Shown here in pieces: positions 1 to 9,665 of a stretch of 64,000 nucleotides of DNA; the first letter of the stretch is position 1; every line of letters starts with the position of its first letter. Below the pieces are notes generated by a model. It saw only the letters and a list, made by a program, of their open reading frames with translations. It was not told the origin of the DNA and ran no database searches. The DNA lies in NCBI RefSeq assembly GCF_023283925.1, contig NZ_JAKIKX010000009.1, positions 62,001 to 126,000 on the forward strand. Direction: 5' to 3'. A program made the translations under genes and the position numbers. Source of the DNA: Shewanella marisflavi. Lineage in GTDB: Bacteria; Pseudomonadota; Gammaproteobacteria; Enterobacterales; Shewanellaceae.

Positions 1-768
1 AACGCCCGTTATCAATTGCCGGAAGTCTTGTGTAATTTTACGCTGGCGGGGCTGCATCAAGGGGCTGATATCCTGACCGGGCTATTGATTGCCAAGCTGT
101 ACCTTTGGTTTTTCGATTGGCGCCTATTGGATATCCAGATGGGATTAGGCAGTTTTATCGCCCTGCTGATCGCGCAAGATTTCTGTTATTACTGGTTTCA
201 CCGCGCAAGCCACCGCGTGCGCTGGATGTGGGCAGCCCATGTGGCTCACCACAGTTCGGAGCGAATGAATTTCAGTACGGCCTTCAGGCAGAGCCTGATG
301 TATCCCTTTGCCGGTATGTGGATCTTCTGGTTGCCGCTGGTGGTGCTAGGCTTCGATCCAAACTGGGTCGTGTTTGCCGTATTGCTTAATCTGGGTCTGC
401 AATTTTTCGTTCACACCCAAGCGGTCAAGACGCTGGGGCCGTTGGAGTGGATCTTTAACACCCCCTCCCATCACAGGGTGCATCACGGACGTAACCCACA
501 ATATATCGATAAAAACTATGCCGGTGTGCTGATCATCTGGGACCGCTTGTTTGGCACCTATGCTAAAGAGGAGGAGACTGTCGACTATGGCATTACCAAG
601 CCGGTCAAGAGTTTCAACCCTCTGGTCGTGACCTTTAGTGAGTGGCGCGACATGTTTAGCGAAGCCTTTGCACCCGGCCTCAGCCTAAAGCAGCGTTGGC
701 AGCTGTTATTTGCGCCGCCACTCAGTCACTCTGATGCTAAGGCGACAGAAAAACGAGACGCTGCATAA
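1..768 (+). CDS. Sterol desaturase / fatty acid hydroxylase family protein (5' end outside window)
   Basis: Membrane-bound di-iron oxygenase of the fatty acid hydroxylase superfamily; these enzymes hydroxylate or desaturate lipid substrates. The histidine clusters that bind the two irons are visible: HRASHR, then HVAHH, then HRVHHG followed by a conserved NYAG-type stretch. Hydrophobic segments lie between them. The reading frame is open to base 1 without a stop (it reads N-A-R-Y-Q before the first possible TTG at 16), so the gene most likely begins upstream. It ends just before a bidirectional terminator shared with rlmG. The substrate cannot be told from the sequence. Confidence 0.85.
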   Translation, partial: NARYQLPEVLCNFTLAGLHQGADILTGLLIAKLYLWFFDWRLLDIQMGLGSFIALLIAQDFCYYWFHRASHRVRWMWAAHVAHHSSERMNFSTAFRQSLMYPFAGMWIFWLPLVVLGFDPNWVVFAVLLNLGLQFFVHTQAVKTLGPLEWIFNTPSHHRVHHGRNPQYIDKNYAGVLIIWDRLFGTYAKEEETVDYGITKPVKSFNPLVVTFSEWRDMFSEAFAPGLSLKQRWQLLFAPPLSHSDAKATEKRDAA

Positions 769-796
769 CAAAACAGGGCCAAATGGCCCTGTTTTG
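769..796. terminator. Bidirectional terminator between desaturase gene and rlmG
   Basis: The stem AAAACAGGGCC / GGCCCTGTTTT has loop AAAT. A-rich and T-rich ends on both sides let it serve the plus-strand gene before it and the minus-strand rlmG after it. Confidence 0.85.
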
Positions 797-815
797 TTAT
801 CTTGAGAGATTAGCG

Positions 816-2003
816 CTATTCGTTTGCTTCTGGAGTATTTGCAGCCGTATTTACAGCTTTAGTCGCCTGAAGAATGACAAACTTACCGTTCGAGGCCACT
901 GTGGTGCAGTTTTTAAATATGCGCTTGAGTTTCACATGGTAGGCCAGATGACGATTACCCACCACCTGCAGTAGGCCGCCTGGCCTTAACTTATGAAAAG
1001 CGTCTAAAAACATCTGCCAGGCAATGTGGTCCGTGATGGCCTCTCCCTGGTGGAAGGGCGGGTTGCACAGCACCAGATCGGGTTGCAGCTCCTCACTTAA
1101 GTGGGTCAGGCAATCGTCCCAATGAAAATGTGCCTGTGGCAGGGGCTGACTTGCATTATCTAATTGGTTGCTCTGCCAGTTAAGCTTCGCCGAGGCGATA
1201 GCCATCTCTGAGTCGTCGACAAAATGGAGTATCGCGTCTGGATAAAGCTGTTTTGCCCTCAGGCCGAGAATGCCGTTGCCGCAGCCCAGATCCACTATGG
1301 TATCAAACTGCCCCTTGGGCATATTATCCAGCATGATACGGGCGCCGATATCCAGCTTATTGGCGGCAAACACGTTACTGAGATTACTGATAGTGAGATT
1401 AAACTCCTTCACCGGCCAGCAAACCTCGCTCGGCAGGGCTCTTGACGTGCCGTCGGCGATACAGGTGATCACCCGGGTCTTCTTCCACGCTAGGCTGGCC
1501 GAGGCGGGACCTAAGTGCTGGGCGATGGTTTCAAGTAGCGGCTTATTGATCGATTTAGCCTTGGCGCCTATGAATACAGGAGTGCCAGGTGCCAGTGATC
1601 TTGAGAGGCGTATCAGCTGATGGGCAAAGTAGCTCAGGTTTTTTGGCAACTTCATCAGTACTAAGCCTATCCCTTGTGGCAGGGTGTCTCGGCTATTGAG
1701 CCAGGTGAGATTATCATGGCTCAAGTTGTTGCTAGCAAAGTTTTCCAGGGTGCCCAGCTGACTGGTCTTGGCATCGGTTTCGACCCACAAGGGCCAGTCG
1801 GTGGCCTGAGTGGTGAGCACCGCGCACAAGGCACCGAAGCTATCGTTGATGATGGCAGTATTAACTTTTTCTTGCTCTATCTCCTGTAAGTGTTTTATCA
1901 GGTGCTCATCTGCCGCATCCCATGCTTGCAGGTTAGAGGCCTGCTTGGCCGGATAGCGAGAGAGTTGAAGCGTGATATCGGCGAAGGAGAATTGAGTTGT
2001 CAT
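816..2003 (-). CDS. rlmG: 23S rRNA (guanine-N2)-methyltransferase RlmG
   Basis: SAM-dependent methyltransferase that modifies a guanine of 23S rRNA (G1835 in E. coli). The protein has the RlmG/RsmC layout: an N-terminal degenerate methyltransferase-like half and a C-terminal catalytic half with the SAM-binding stretch [12 protein letters not shown] and the catalytic NPPFHQG motif. The N-terminal LQAWDAADE stretch resembles E. coli RlmG (378 aa) more than RsmC. The start is ATG at 2003; a GTG directly before it (2006) is an alternative. It is divergent from the AlkB-like gene. Confidence 0.9.
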   Translation of the reverse strand: MTTQFSFADITLQLSRYPAKQASNLQAWDAADEHLIKHLQEIEQEKVNTAIINDSFGALCAVLTTQATDWPLWVETDAKTSQLGTLENFASNNLSHDNLTWLNSRDTLPQGIGLVLMKLPKNLSYFAHQLIRLSRSLAPGTPVFIGAKAKSINKPLLETIAQHLGPASASLAWKKTRVITCIADGTSRALPSEVCWPVKEFNLTISNLSNVFAANKLDIGARIMLDNMPKGQFDTIVDLGCGNGILGLRAKQLYPDAILHFVDDSEMAIASAKLNWQSNQLDNASQPLPQAHFHWDDCLTHLSEELQPDLVLCNPPFHQGEAITDHIAWQMFLDAFHKLRPGGLLQVVGNRHLAYHVKLKRIFKNCTTVASNGKFVILQATKAVNTAANTPEANE

Positions 2004-2095
2004 CACTTGGCTGCTACTTTGAAAATTAGGGTCGCGATTATCGCAGATTTACCCAGTCAGGTATATGCCCAGCACTAAGGGCAACAGGAAGAGAG

Positions 2096-2713
2096 ATGCA
2101 TCAACAAGACCTTGGTTTTGAACTACCGGGCACGGCAACCACAAAGCCGCCTATTAGCCTTATTTCCGGGTACCTCAATCAGGCACAGCAACAAGCGCTG
2201 ATGCTTGAGGCCGAGCACTATCCCTTTAGCCGACCCGAGATAGCCGTATATGGTCGTATGCATCCGATCCCAAGGCGTCAGGTGTGGTTTGGTGATGATG
2301 GCTGTGATTATCAATATTCTGGCCTGTTTATTCGTGCCTTGCCCTGGCCTAAGTATGCTTTGCGTCTGCGAGATAAACTGGCGCATGACTTTGGCCTGAT
2401 TAGCAATGGGGTCTTGGTCAATCACTACAAAGATGGGGCCGACACCATGGGGTGGCACAGTGATGATGAGGCTGAGATCATGCCAGGCTCTGATATCGCC
2501 TCCATCACCTTGGGGGCGAGCCGCCCCTTCTTTCTGCGCCATAAGCAGAGCAAACAGAAAGTGGAATTGCAGCTCAATAGTGGCGATCTCTTAATCATGC
2601 ACTGGCCGATGCAGGCGAGTTGGCAACATTCTTTGCCAAAAAGGGCCGGGGTGACTCAGCCTAGGCTAAACTTGACCTATCGCCATTTAATTCCACACTA
2701 TCATCAGGGATAA
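2096..2713 (+). CDS. AlkB-like 2-oxoglutarate/Fe(II) dioxygenase
   Basis: 205 aa member of the 2OG-Fe(II) oxygenase superfamily, AlkB branch, likely repairing alkylated nucleic acid bases by oxidative demethylation. The Fe-binding HxD is in MGWHSDDEAE, followed by ASITLGASRPF and a downstream histidine (QASWQHSLPK). The arginine pair in the C-terminal PRLNLTYRH fits the 2-oxoglutarate-binding RxxxxxR. The overall layout resembles AlkB homologues of the ALKBH2/3 kind rather than E. coli AlkB. The start ATG is preceded by AGGAAGAG. No Ada or other alkylation-response gene is adjacent. Confidence 0.88.
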   Translation: MHQQDLGFELPGTATTKPPISLISGYLNQAQQQALMLEAEHYPFSRPEIAVYGRMHPIPRRQVWFGDDGCDYQYSGLFIRALPWPKYALRLRDKLAHDFGLISNGVLVNHYKDGADTMGWHSDDEAEIMPGSDIASITLGASRPFFLRHKQSKQKVELQLNSGDLLIMHWPMQASWQHSLPKRAGVTQPRLNLTYRHLIPHYHQG

Positions 2714-2834
2714 TGTGTAAGGCTGAATTGTAACCTGGCTCTCACTCTTGGGGCGATGAAAGGTCTATCCTCAGGGGGAGCACACAGCTCGAATAATCGC
2801 TGGATAATGAGACAAGCCCATCAAGGAGTCTGCT

Positions 2835-3338
2835 ATGAATAAGATGTTCGTGACAACGGTAACCGGCACTGTCACCCCTGGAGTAGTGAAGGCGATGGCC
2901 AACCTGACCCGAGATGCCGGAGGCGAGTGGTTAAGCAGCAAGGTGATCAAGATGGATGCCTGGTTTGCTGCCATGATGAAGGTGGCAATTACTCAGGATA
3001 AGGTGGCGCAGCTACAGGCCAACTTTGTGCAGGAGTTTCCCGAGCTTACTTTTAGTTTCAGCGATATGGCGGAGCTACATAGCGAACACTCCCGTAGCTT
3101 GAGATTCAATGTCGATTGTTCAGATAGACCCGGGCTGACAAGGGAGATAGTCGATATTCTCTCTAACCTGGATCTCGAAGTGGATCAGATGGAGTGCAAC
3201 CGAGTACATGTCTCTACCCTAGGGCAGACAGTGTTTTCCGCTAAGTTGGCGGTATCCGTGCCCGATGAGATCAGCGGGGACAGCATCATAGAGTTGCTGG
3301 AGAATGTCTCTCAAGATGCCAGGGTTAGCCTGACCTGA
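2835..3338 (+). CDS. ACT-domain regulatory protein, GcvR-like
   Basis: 167 aa protein with two consecutive ACT-type domains. The first begins at VTTVTGTVTPGVV and the second at FNVDCSDRPGLTREI. This is the layout of GcvR, which in E. coli represses glycine cleavage by binding GcvA. There is no DNA-binding domain, so it would act through a partner or as an amino-acid sensor. The start ATG follows AAGGAG with 8 bases between. No gcv genes are in the window, so the specific role is inferred from family only. Confidence 0.78.
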   Translation: MNKMFVTTVTGTVTPGVVKAMANLTRDAGGEWLSSKVIKMDAWFAAMMKVAITQDKVAQLQANFVQEFPELTFSFSDMAELHSEHSRSLRFNVDCSDRPGLTREIVDILSNLDLEVDQMECNRVHVSTLGQTVFSAKLAVSVPDEISGDSIIELLENVSQDARVSLT

Positions 3339-3438
3339 TCTGAGGTTAGTACTCTGCGGTGGGGACCGATGAAGATGAGTTGATCTTTTGATCCACTCAA
3401 AGTACTCTGCTGCCACTTAAGTTTTCTACTCGACAGAG

Positions 3439-3747
3439 ATGATGACCATGTCAGTAAAACAGCAGATAATCGATACGCTCACAGAGGTTCTATCCCCAGT
3501 TCACCTAGAGGTGATCAATGAGAGCGACAACCACCATGTCCCACCTAATTCAGAGACTCACTTTAAGGTGATCGTTGCTAGCGCGGCTTTTGAAGGTAAG
3601 CGACTCATCGGTCGTCACCGCGCGGTCAATGAAGCGCTGCAGCCTCAGTTCGATGCTGGATTGCATGCCCTGTCTATGCACACTTTTACGCCTGACGAAT
3701 GGGCGCAAGAGGCAGAAGTGCCTGATTCGCCTAAGTGTCGCGGTTAA
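3439..3747 (+). CDS. bolA: BolA family protein
   Basis: 102 aa BolA-like protein with the class II KH-like fold. Conserved stretches visible are the SETHFKVIVAS segment and the GKRLIGRHRAVNEAL helix with its basic face. BolA proteins pair with monothiol glutaredoxins in Fe-S handling and also act as transcriptional regulators of cell shape and stress. Three in-frame ATGs (3439, 3442, 3448) are possible starts and no strong Shine-Dalgarno picks one. The last codons and the stop lie in the first copy of an 18-bp tandem repeat. A terminator follows about 100 bases downstream. Confidence 0.88.
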   Translation: MMTMSVKQQIIDTLTEVLSPVHLEVINESDNHHVPPNSETHFKVIVASAAFEGKRLIGRHRAVNEALQPQFDAGLHALSMHTFTPDEWAQEAEVPDSPKCRG

Positions 3748-3784
3748 TCTAAGTCTCTCGGTTAACCTAAGTGTCGCGGTTAAC
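3731..3784. repeat. Three tandem 18-bp repeats overlapping the bolA stop
   Basis: The units at 3731-3748, 3749-3766 and 3767-3784 share the form CTAAGTGTCGCGGTTAAC. Copy 3 differs from copy 1 in one base, and copy 2 is more diverged. The bolA stop codon (3745-3747) is inside unit 1. Because the unit length is a multiple of three, each unit repeats an in-frame stop. Confidence 0.9.
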
Positions 3785-3843
3785 CCATGATTGTGCGGGC
3801 ATAACTGTCCTTTAGGTGTTGATGAGACAGAGCTAGTTTAAAG

Positions 3844-3873
3844 CCACAGCAGGCATGGCCGCTGTGGTTTTTT
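3844..3873 (+). terminator. Terminator downstream of bolA
   Basis: Stem CCACAGC / GCTGTGG with a 10-base loop, followed by six T. Confidence 0.8.
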
Positions 3874-4025
3874 ATTGGCCGGGTTTTGAGATATGTTCAC
3901 TTTACTTTGCTCGGCACCTACCGCATATTGTGTAGGTCAGTCGGCGGCTGAAGCTATCAGTCGGTCGCACTCAATCTAGGTGCCTTGGCAAACTCTGAGG
4001 TGCCTTTGTTTATGGGAGAAAAATA

Positions 4026-4535
4026 ATGCCGTTACTCGATAGCTTTACCGTAGATCATACCCGTATGAATGCCCCTGCCGTGCGCGTTGCCAAGACGATG
4101 GCCACCCCAAAGGGCGATACTATTACCGTTTTTGATCTGCGTTTCTGCGCCCCGAATAAAGATATTCTGAGCGAGCGCGGTATTCACACCCTAGAGCACC
4201 TTTTTGCCGGTTTTATGCGAGATCACCTCAATAGTGATAGCGTCGAGATCATCGATATCTCTCCTATGGGATGCCGCACCGGTTTCTACATGAGCCTTAT
4301 TGGCACCCCCAAAGAAGCGGAAGTGGCCGAGTGCTGGCTGGCTGCCATGGAAGATGTGCTAAAGGTAAAGCAGCAGTCTGAGATCCCTGAGTTAAACGAG
4401 TACCAGTGTGGGACTTATGAGATGCATTCTTTGGAGCAGGCTAAGGATATCGCCAAAAATATCATCGCCGCCGGGGTTAATGTCAATCGTAACGATGAGC
4501 TTAAACTTAGTGACGATATCTTAAAGGGACTCTGA
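4026..4535 (+). CDS. luxS: S-ribosylhomocysteine lyase LuxS
   Basis: 169 aa enzyme that splits S-ribosylhomocysteine into homocysteine and DPD, the precursor of autoinducer-2, as part of the activated methyl cycle. Metal ligands H54 and H58 are in the HTLEH motif and C128 is in YQCGTYEMH; the catalytic cysteine C83 is in MGCRTGFY. Length equals that of E. coli and Vibrio LuxS. It has its own terminator, and no pfs/mtn or methionine gene is adjacent. Confidence 0.97.
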   Translation: MPLLDSFTVDHTRMNAPAVRVAKTMATPKGDTITVFDLRFCAPNKDILSERGIHTLEHLFAGFMRDHLNSDSVEIIDISPMGCRTGFYMSLIGTPKEAEVAECWLAAMEDVLKVKQQSEIPELNEYQCGTYEMHSLEQAKDIAKNIIAAGVNVNRNDELKLSDDILKGL

Positions 4536-4565
4536 TCTCAGCTCACCTTTTACCTGTTCAGAGAC

Positions 4566-4597
4566 AAAAAGCAGCCGTGGCTGCTTTTTGTTTTTTT
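4566..4597 (+). terminator. Terminator after luxS
   Basis: Stem AAAAAGCAGCC / GGCTGCTTTTT, loop GT, followed by a long T tract. Confidence 0.9.
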
Positions 4598-5050
4598 AGC
4601 CTGTTGGTGGTCATAGAGGTGTTAAACAGGAAAAATCGGTAAATTTACTGGTTAAACTTTAGTCGAACAGTGTCGGGTTTTGTTGTTTTTTTGCCCAGCG
4701 AAATTCGCCAAAATAAGCCCGTTAAAAAGTAGATTTTTGGCTACTCAAATTCATATAACCCTGCTAGGACAGGGGGCTAAATTAATTTCCATTTACCTAA
4801 ATCATAAAAATCACAGGAACTGTGATCTACTCCTCACTGTAGAAATCCCCTGAGTCCGTTTTAAAACACCCGTATTTTTCATAGCGATAAGGAATTATTT
4901 ACGGTAAAATGCGCCCGACCAGCGTGATTGCGATCGCATTTCTGTAATAAATCTGCGCTAGCTCAATGCGATAGCTTCTGTTTGAAATCTATCTCATTTA
5001 GCAGGAACGCGACGCATTATCTTTCCTTCATAAACGTAGTGCTTGTGGAT
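4598..5050. other. Leader/promoter region of the nqr operon (453 bp, no gene)
   Basis: No coding region is supported here; an open frame from 4928 reads into nqrA but does not match the family N-terminus. The region holds a perfect inverted repeat ATCACAG-GAA-CTGTGAT (4810-4826) and an isolated 10-bp palindrome TGCGATCGCA (4929-4938). A TAAAAT at 4905-4910 could be a -10 element, but I see no convincing -35 at the right distance. Confidence 0.5.
4810..4826. promoter_or_regulatory. Inverted repeat upstream of nqrA, possible operator
   Basis: Perfect 7-bp arms ATCACAG / CTGTGAT around GAA. The half-site words TCACA/TGTGA are those of CRP-family regulators, but their order and spacing are reversed relative to a canonical CRP site, so the regulator is unknown. 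It could also form an RNA hairpin. Confidence 0.4.
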
Positions 5051-6385
5051 ATGATTACAATAAAGAAAGGATTGGACCTGCCTATAACAGGTGGACCAGA
5101 GCAAGTTATCCATAATGGCCCAGCCATTAAACACGTAGCTACTTTGGGTGAAGAGTATATTGGCCTGCGCCCCACGATGAAGATCAAAGTGGGTGACAAA
5201 GTGCAAAAAGGTCAGGTGATTTTTGAAGACAAAAAGAATCCTGGCGTTAAATATACTGCTTTAGCCAGTGGCACAATCTCAGAAATTAACCGGGGCGCCC
5301 AGCGTGTTCTTCAGTCTGTCGTCATCGAGGTAGAGGGAGACGATAGCGTTTCTTTCGCCAAGTACGATGCCGCAGCATTAGACACCCTTGACCCGCAATT
5401 AGTGCGCGATAACCTGATCGAATCAGGCATGTGGCCCGCCTTGCGTACGCGTCCTTTCAGCAAAGCACCTGCAGTTGACTCAACGCCTGCTGGTATTTTT
5501 GTGACCGCTATCGATACTCAACCTCTTGCTGCCGATCCTGCCGTTATCATTAACGAGCACAAGGAAGATTTTGCCAATGGCTTAAAAGTCCTTGCAAGAT
5601 TGACAGAAGGTAAGGTGTATCTGTGTAAGGCGCCAGGAACCGATATTCCTGCAGCCAACGCACAAGTTGAAGAGTTTGCCGGTCCGCATCCTGCGGGTCT
5701 TGCCGGTACTCATATCCATTTTGTTCTGCCCGCATCGGCTAAGCGCACCGTTTGGCATGTTGGCTATCAAGATGTGATCGCAATCGGTCAACTATTTACT
5801 ACTGGTGAGCTAAACACCCAACGTGTGGTCGCGATAGCAGGTCCTAAGGCGCTTAAGCCTAGACTGGTGCGCACTCAGAGTGGTGCATCTATTACCGAAT
5901 TGACGACTGGCGAAGTGGCCCAGGGCGATGTTCGTGTAGTTGCGGGTTCAGTGCTCAACGGTAAAACGGCAACAGGCCCACATGCCTATTTAGGTCGTTT
6001 CTTTAACCAGATTTCTCTGCTTGAAGAAGGCCGTGAACAAGAGTTTATTGGCTGGGCGATGCCTGGTCCTAACAAGTTCTCTGTTACACGTGCATTCCTG
6101 GGTCACCTGTCACCGTCTCGTCTGTTTAACATGACGACCAGCACTGGTGGTTCTGACCGTGCCATGGTGCCAATTGGCAACTATGAGCGTGTTATGCCTC
6201 TCGACATTCTTCCTACCATGCTATTGCGTGACCTGGTGTCAGGTGATACCGACGGCGCTGCCACTTTAGGCGCGTTAGAGTTGGATGAAGAAGATTTGGC
6301 ACTATGTACTTTCGTATGTCCTGGTAAGTATGACTATGCGTCGTACCTACGCGACTGCCTAGATACGATTGTGAGGGAAGGCTAA
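5051..6385 (+). CDS. nqrA: Na+-translocating NADH:quinone reductase subunit A
   Basis: 444 aa cytoplasmic-side subunit of Na+-NQR, the complex that couples NADH oxidation by ubiquinone to sodium export; NqrA takes part in quinone binding. The start is ATG at 5051 because the protein then opens [12 protein letters not shown], the family N-terminus; an upstream in-frame extension from 4928 has no support. Conserved stretches include [28 protein letters not shown] and the C-terminal [16 protein letters not shown]. Its stop overlaps the nqrB start by one base (TAATG). It is first of six consecutive nqr genes. Confidence 0.97.
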   Translation: MITIKKGLDLPITGGPEQVIHNGPAIKHVATLGEEYIGLRPTMKIKVGDKVQKGQVIFEDKKNPGVKYTALASGTISEINRGAQRVLQSVVIEVEGDDSVSFAKYDAAALDTLDPQLVRDNLIESGMWPALRTRPFSKAPAVDSTPAGIFVTAIDTQPLAADPAVIINEHKEDFANGLKVLARLTEGKVYLCKAPGTDIPAANAQVEEFAGPHPAGLAGTHIHFVLPASAKRTVWHVGYQDVIAIGQLFTTGELNTQRVVAIAGPKALKPRLVRTQSGASITELTTGEVAQGDVRVVAGSVLNGKTATGPHAYLGRFFNQISLLEEGREQEFIGWAMPGPNKFSVTRAFLGHLSPSRLFNMTTSTGGSDRAMVPIGNYERVMPLDILPTMLLRDLVSGDTDGAATLGALELDEEDLALCTFVCPGKYDYASYLRDCLDTIVREG

Positions 6386-7584
6386 TGGGCTTGAAACAAT
6401 TTTTCAAAAGTATTGAACCCCAGTTTGAAAAGGGTGGGAAATACGAGAAGTGGTATGCGCTCTTCGAAGCGGCATACACGGTATTTTATACACCAGGCCA
6501 CGTAAACAAGGGCCGTACTCATGTGCGTGATAACCTTGACCTGAAGCGTATGATGATTACGGTTTGGGCCTGTGCATTCCCTGCGATGTTCGTAGGTATG
6601 TACAACGTAGGTCTTCAGGCACAAGAAGCTTTAATGGCTGGCTTTGCCACTCCTGATACCTGGCAAGTGGCTTTGTTTGGCTTGTTTGGTACTGAGCTGA
6701 CTGCTGATTCAGGTATTGCTGCACTCATGTGGTATGGCGCCTGTTGGTTCCTCCCTATCTACGCGGTGACCTTTGCCGTGGGTGGTATCTGGGAAGTGCT
6801 GTTTGCTATGGTTCGCGGCCATGAAGTTAACGAAGGTTTCTTCGTCACCTCGATTCTGTTTGCGCTAACCCTGCCAGCAACCATTCCGCTATGGATGGTA
6901 GCGCTGGGTATCACCTTCGGTGTGGTCGTTGCCAAAGAGATCTTCGGTGGTACGGGTCGTAACTTCCTTAACCCTGCACTGGCCGGTCGTGCCTTCCTGT
7001 TCTTCGCTTACCCGCTAAACATGTCAGGCGATACCACTTGGGTGGTTGCAGACGGTTTCTCTGGTGCAACGGCGCTAAGCCAAGCGGCACAGGGCACTCT
7101 GGACTACGGCTTTAACCAAGCTTGGTGGGATGCCTTCCTAGGTTTCATTCCTGGTTCTGTGGGTGAAGTGTCTACTCTGGCGATTCTGCTGGGTGGTCTG
7201 GTGATTATCTACACCCGTATCGCGTCATGGCGCATCGTGGGTGGTGTGATGGTCGGTATGATTGCCGTTTCTTACCTACTTAACTTTATCGGTAGCGATA
7301 CTAACCCTATGTTTGCTATGCCTTGGCACTGGCACTTGGTACTGGGTGGCTTTGCCTTCGGTATGATGTTTATGGCGACTGACCCAGTTTCTGCGTCTTT
7401 CACCAACCAAGCTAAGTGGGCGTACGGTATCTTGATTGGTGCTATGGCCGTGTTTATCCGTGTCATTAACCCTGCTTTCCCTGAAGGTATGATGTTGGCT
7501 ATCTTGTTCGCCAACCTGTTTGCGCCGCTATTCGACCACTTTGTGGTTCAAGCGAATGTTAAGCGGAGGATTGCTCGTGGCTAG
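6385..7584 (+). CDS. nqrB: Na+-NQR subunit B (FMN-carrying membrane subunit)
   Basis: 399 aa polytopic membrane subunit carrying covalently bound FMN, non-covalent riboflavin and part of the sodium path. The FMN attachment threonine is T229 in the SGATALS motif, equivalent to T236 of Vibrio cholerae NqrB. Hydrophobic helices span most of the protein. It overlaps nqrA by one base and nqrC by eight, which fits translational coupling. The ApbE-type gene at 11.0-12.0 kb is the expected enzyme attaching the FMN. Confidence 0.97.
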   Translation: MGLKQFFKSIEPQFEKGGKYEKWYALFEAAYTVFYTPGHVNKGRTHVRDNLDLKRMMITVWACAFPAMFVGMYNVGLQAQEALMAGFATPDTWQVALFGLFGTELTADSGIAALMWYGACWFLPIYAVTFAVGGIWEVLFAMVRGHEVNEGFFVTSILFALTLPATIPLWMVALGITFGVVVAKEIFGGTGRNFLNPALAGRAFLFFAYPLNMSGDTTWVVADGFSGATALSQAAQGTLDYGFNQAWWDAFLGFIPGSVGEVSTLAILLGGLVIIYTRIASWRIVGGVMVGMIAVSYLLNFIGSDTNPMFAMPWHWHLVLGGFAFGMMFMATDPVSASFTNQAKWAYGILIGAMAVFIRVINPAFPEGMMLAILFANLFAPLFDHFVVQANVKRRIARG

Positions 7585-8371
7585 TAATAAAGATTCGTTC
7601 GGTAGAACGCTGTTTGTTGTTGTTGGATTATGTTTTATCTGTTCGGTATTCGTTTCTACCGCGGCAGTACTACTTAAGCCAACACAGCAAGAAAACAAAT
7701 TGCTTGATAAGCAAAAGTACATTCTTGAAGCGGCTGGCTTGGTGGACACTAAGTCTGGCGAAGTGAGCAAGGATCAGATCCTTAATACTTATGAAAAGTA
7801 TGTCGAAGCTAAGCTGGTTGACCTTAAGTCTGGTGACTGGGTAGAAGGCAACGCCGATACTTTTGATACTGAAAAGGCCGCTCGTACACCTGAGACTTCT
7901 TTTAAGCCTGAAAATGATATCGCTTCAGTGAAGCGTGTGGCGAATAAAGGCGTGGTCTACTTGGTTCGCGATGACGCTGGCACGCTACAGACTGTGATCA
8001 TTCCGGTTAAAGGTTATGGTCTGTGGTCTACCATGTACGCTTTCCTCGCTGTTGAAGCCGACCTAAACACGATTCGTAGCTTAGTGTATTACGACTTTAC
8101 CGGTTCAGGTGAAACCCCTGGTCTGGGTGGTGAAGTACAGAATCCTAAGTGGATTGCTAAGTGGCAAGGTAAGAAGCTTTATGATGACCAAGGCAACTTG
8201 GCGATTAAAGTGACTAAGAACCCTGTCGTCGCAGAAAGTGTACACGGTGTAGATGCATTATCAGGGGCGACGCTTACCGGTAATGGCGTTCAAAACTCAC
8301 TTGACTTCTGGTTAGGAGAAGAGGGTTTCGCTCGCTTTATCGAAAAGGCGCGCAACGGAGGGCTTAGCTAA
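7577..8371 (+). CDS. nqrC: Na+-NQR subunit C (FMN-carrying)
   Basis: 264 aa subunit with one N-terminal transmembrane helix and a large extracytoplasmic FMN-binding domain. The FMN threonine lies in [10 protein letters not shown], about residue 232. I place the start at GTG 7577, inside the last codons of nqrB, because GGAGG (7565-7569) sits 7 bases before it and the protein then begins (V/M)[11 protein letters not shown] as in the family. A longer open frame from 7520 is not supported. It overlaps nqrD by one base. Confidence 0.95.
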   Translation: MASNKDSFGRTLFVVVGLCFICSVFVSTAAVLLKPTQQENKLLDKQKYILEAAGLVDTKSGEVSKDQILNTYEKYVEAKLVDLKSGDWVEGNADTFDTEKAARTPETSFKPENDIASVKRVANKGVVYLVRDDAGTLQTVIIPVKGYGLWSTMYAFLAVEADLNTIRSLVYYDFTGSGETPGLGGEVQNPKWIAKWQGKKLYDDQGNLAIKVTKNPVVAESVHGVDALSGATLTGNGVQNSLDFWLGEEGFARFIEKARNGGLS

Positions 8372-9003
8372 TGGCTGACGCTAAAGAACTTAAACAGGTT
8401 CTAACTGGACCTATTATCAGTAATAACCCGATTGCGTTGCAGATCCTGGGTGTATGTAGTGCGCTGGCGGTGACCAGTAAGATGGAAACCGCACTCGTGA
8501 TGACCATTGCACTGACAGCAGTTTGTGCGTTTTCAAACTTGTTCATCTCGATGATCCGTAATCACATTCCAAGCAGTGTGCGTATTATTGTTCAGATGAC
8601 CATCATTGCTTCACTGGTGATCGTGGTTGACCAGGTACTGCAAGCTTATGCCTATGACGTGGCTAAGCAGTTGTCGGTATTCGTCGGTCTGATCATTACC
8701 AACTGTATCGTAATGGGTCGCGCCGAAGCTTATGCGATGAAGACACCGCCTATGATGAGCTTTATGGACGGTATCGGTAACGGTCTGGGTTATGGTGCCA
8801 TCTTGTTGTCAGTTGGCTTCGTGCGTGAATTGTTTGGTAACGGTTCGCTATTTGGTGTCGAGATCCTAAGCAAGATCTCTGACGGTGGCTGGTATCAGCC
8901 AAACGGTCTGCTACTGCTACCGCCAAGTGCGTTCTTCCTGATTGCTGCGTTAATCTGGATCATTCGTACCATCAAGCCAGAGCAAGTTGAAGCAAAAGGA
9001 TAA
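8371..9003 (+). CDS. nqrD: Na+-NQR subunit D
   Basis: 210 aa integral membrane subunit, paralogous to NqrE; the pair holds an intramembrane Fe-S centre between them. A conserved cysteine is present in [16 protein letters not shown]. The protein opens [15 protein letters not shown], the usual family start. ATG overlaps the nqrC stop (TAATG). Confidence 0.96.
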   Translation: MADAKELKQVLTGPIISNNPIALQILGVCSALAVTSKMETALVMTIALTAVCAFSNLFISMIRNHIPSSVRIIVQMTIIASLVIVVDQVLQAYAYDVAKQLSVFVGLIITNCIVMGRAEAYAMKTPPMMSFMDGIGNGLGYGAILLSVGFVRELFGNGSLFGVEILSKISDGGWYQPNGLLLLPPSAFFLIAALIWIIRTIKPEQVEAKG

Positions 9004-9008
9004 GCGTA

Positions 9009-9617
9009 ATGGAACATTTTATTAGTCTGTTAATTCGTTCTGTTTTCATTGAAAACATGGCGTTATCCTTCTTCCTTGGTATGTGTACTTTCTTGGCTGT
9101 GTCTAAGAAGGTGACCACAGCCATGGGCTTGGGTGTCGCTGTTATCGTGGTATTGGCTATCTCTGTACCCGTTAACCAAATTATCTATCAGAGTATTTTG
9201 GCACCGGGCGCCTTAGCCTGGGCTGGTGTACCCGATGCGGATCTGAGCTTCCTTAAGTTCATCACCTTTATCGGTGTGATCGCGGCGCTGGTTCAAATCC
9301 TTGAGATGACATTAGATAAGTATTTTCCACCGCTATACAACGCGCTGGGGATCTTCCTACCGCTAATCACCGTAAACTGTGCGATTTTTGGTGCGGTATC
9401 TTTCATGGTTGAGCGTGACTACAACCTGACTGAAAGTTTAGTGTTTGGCATAGGTTCGGGTATTGGTTGGGCGTTGGCGCTTGTCCTACTGGCCGGTATC
9501 CGTGAGAAGTTAAAATATGCTGATGTCCCTAATGGTCTACGTGGTCTAGGTATTACCTTTGTGACTGCAGGTTTGATGGCTCTAGGTTTCATGTCGTTCT
9601 CAGGTGTGTCTCTGTAA
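9009..9617 (+). CDS. nqrE: Na+-NQR subunit E
   Basis: 202 aa integral membrane subunit that pairs with NqrD. It opens [21 protein letters not shown] as in Vibrio NqrE and carries the partner cysteine in [12 protein letters not shown]. Five bases separate it from nqrD. The 3' end, including the stop codon, lies in a perfect hairpin (9606-9626) before nqrF. Confidence 0.96.
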   Translation: MEHFISLLIRSVFIENMALSFFLGMCTFLAVSKKVTTAMGLGVAVIVVLAISVPVNQIIYQSILAPGALAWAGVPDADLSFLKFITFIGVIAALVQILEMTLDKYFPPLYNALGIFLPLITVNCAIFGAVSFMVERDYNLTESLVFGIGSGIGWALALVLLAGIREKLKYADVPNGLRGLGITFVTAGLMALGFMSFSGVSL

Positions 9618-9626
9618 TAGAGACAC
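9606..9626 (+). promoter_or_regulatory. Hairpin spanning the nqrE stop codon
   Basis: 8-bp stem GTGTCTCT / AGAGACAC, loop GTAAT. No T tract follows, so it is not a normal terminator. It is placed where it could slow 3'-5' decay or mark processing between nqrE and nqrF. Confidence 0.5.
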
Positions 9627-9665
9627 CTTAACGGCTTCTGAATTTGAACCTTAAAGGATAAGTTA

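Noticed and set aside
4871-4910. Sigma-70 promoter for nqrA with TAAAAT at 4905
   Set aside because: No acceptable -35 hexamer 15-19 bases upstream.
4928-5050. N-terminal extension of nqrA by 41 residues
   Set aside because: The extension has no similarity to the NqrA N-terminus, which begins MITIKKG at 5051, and covers the operon leader.
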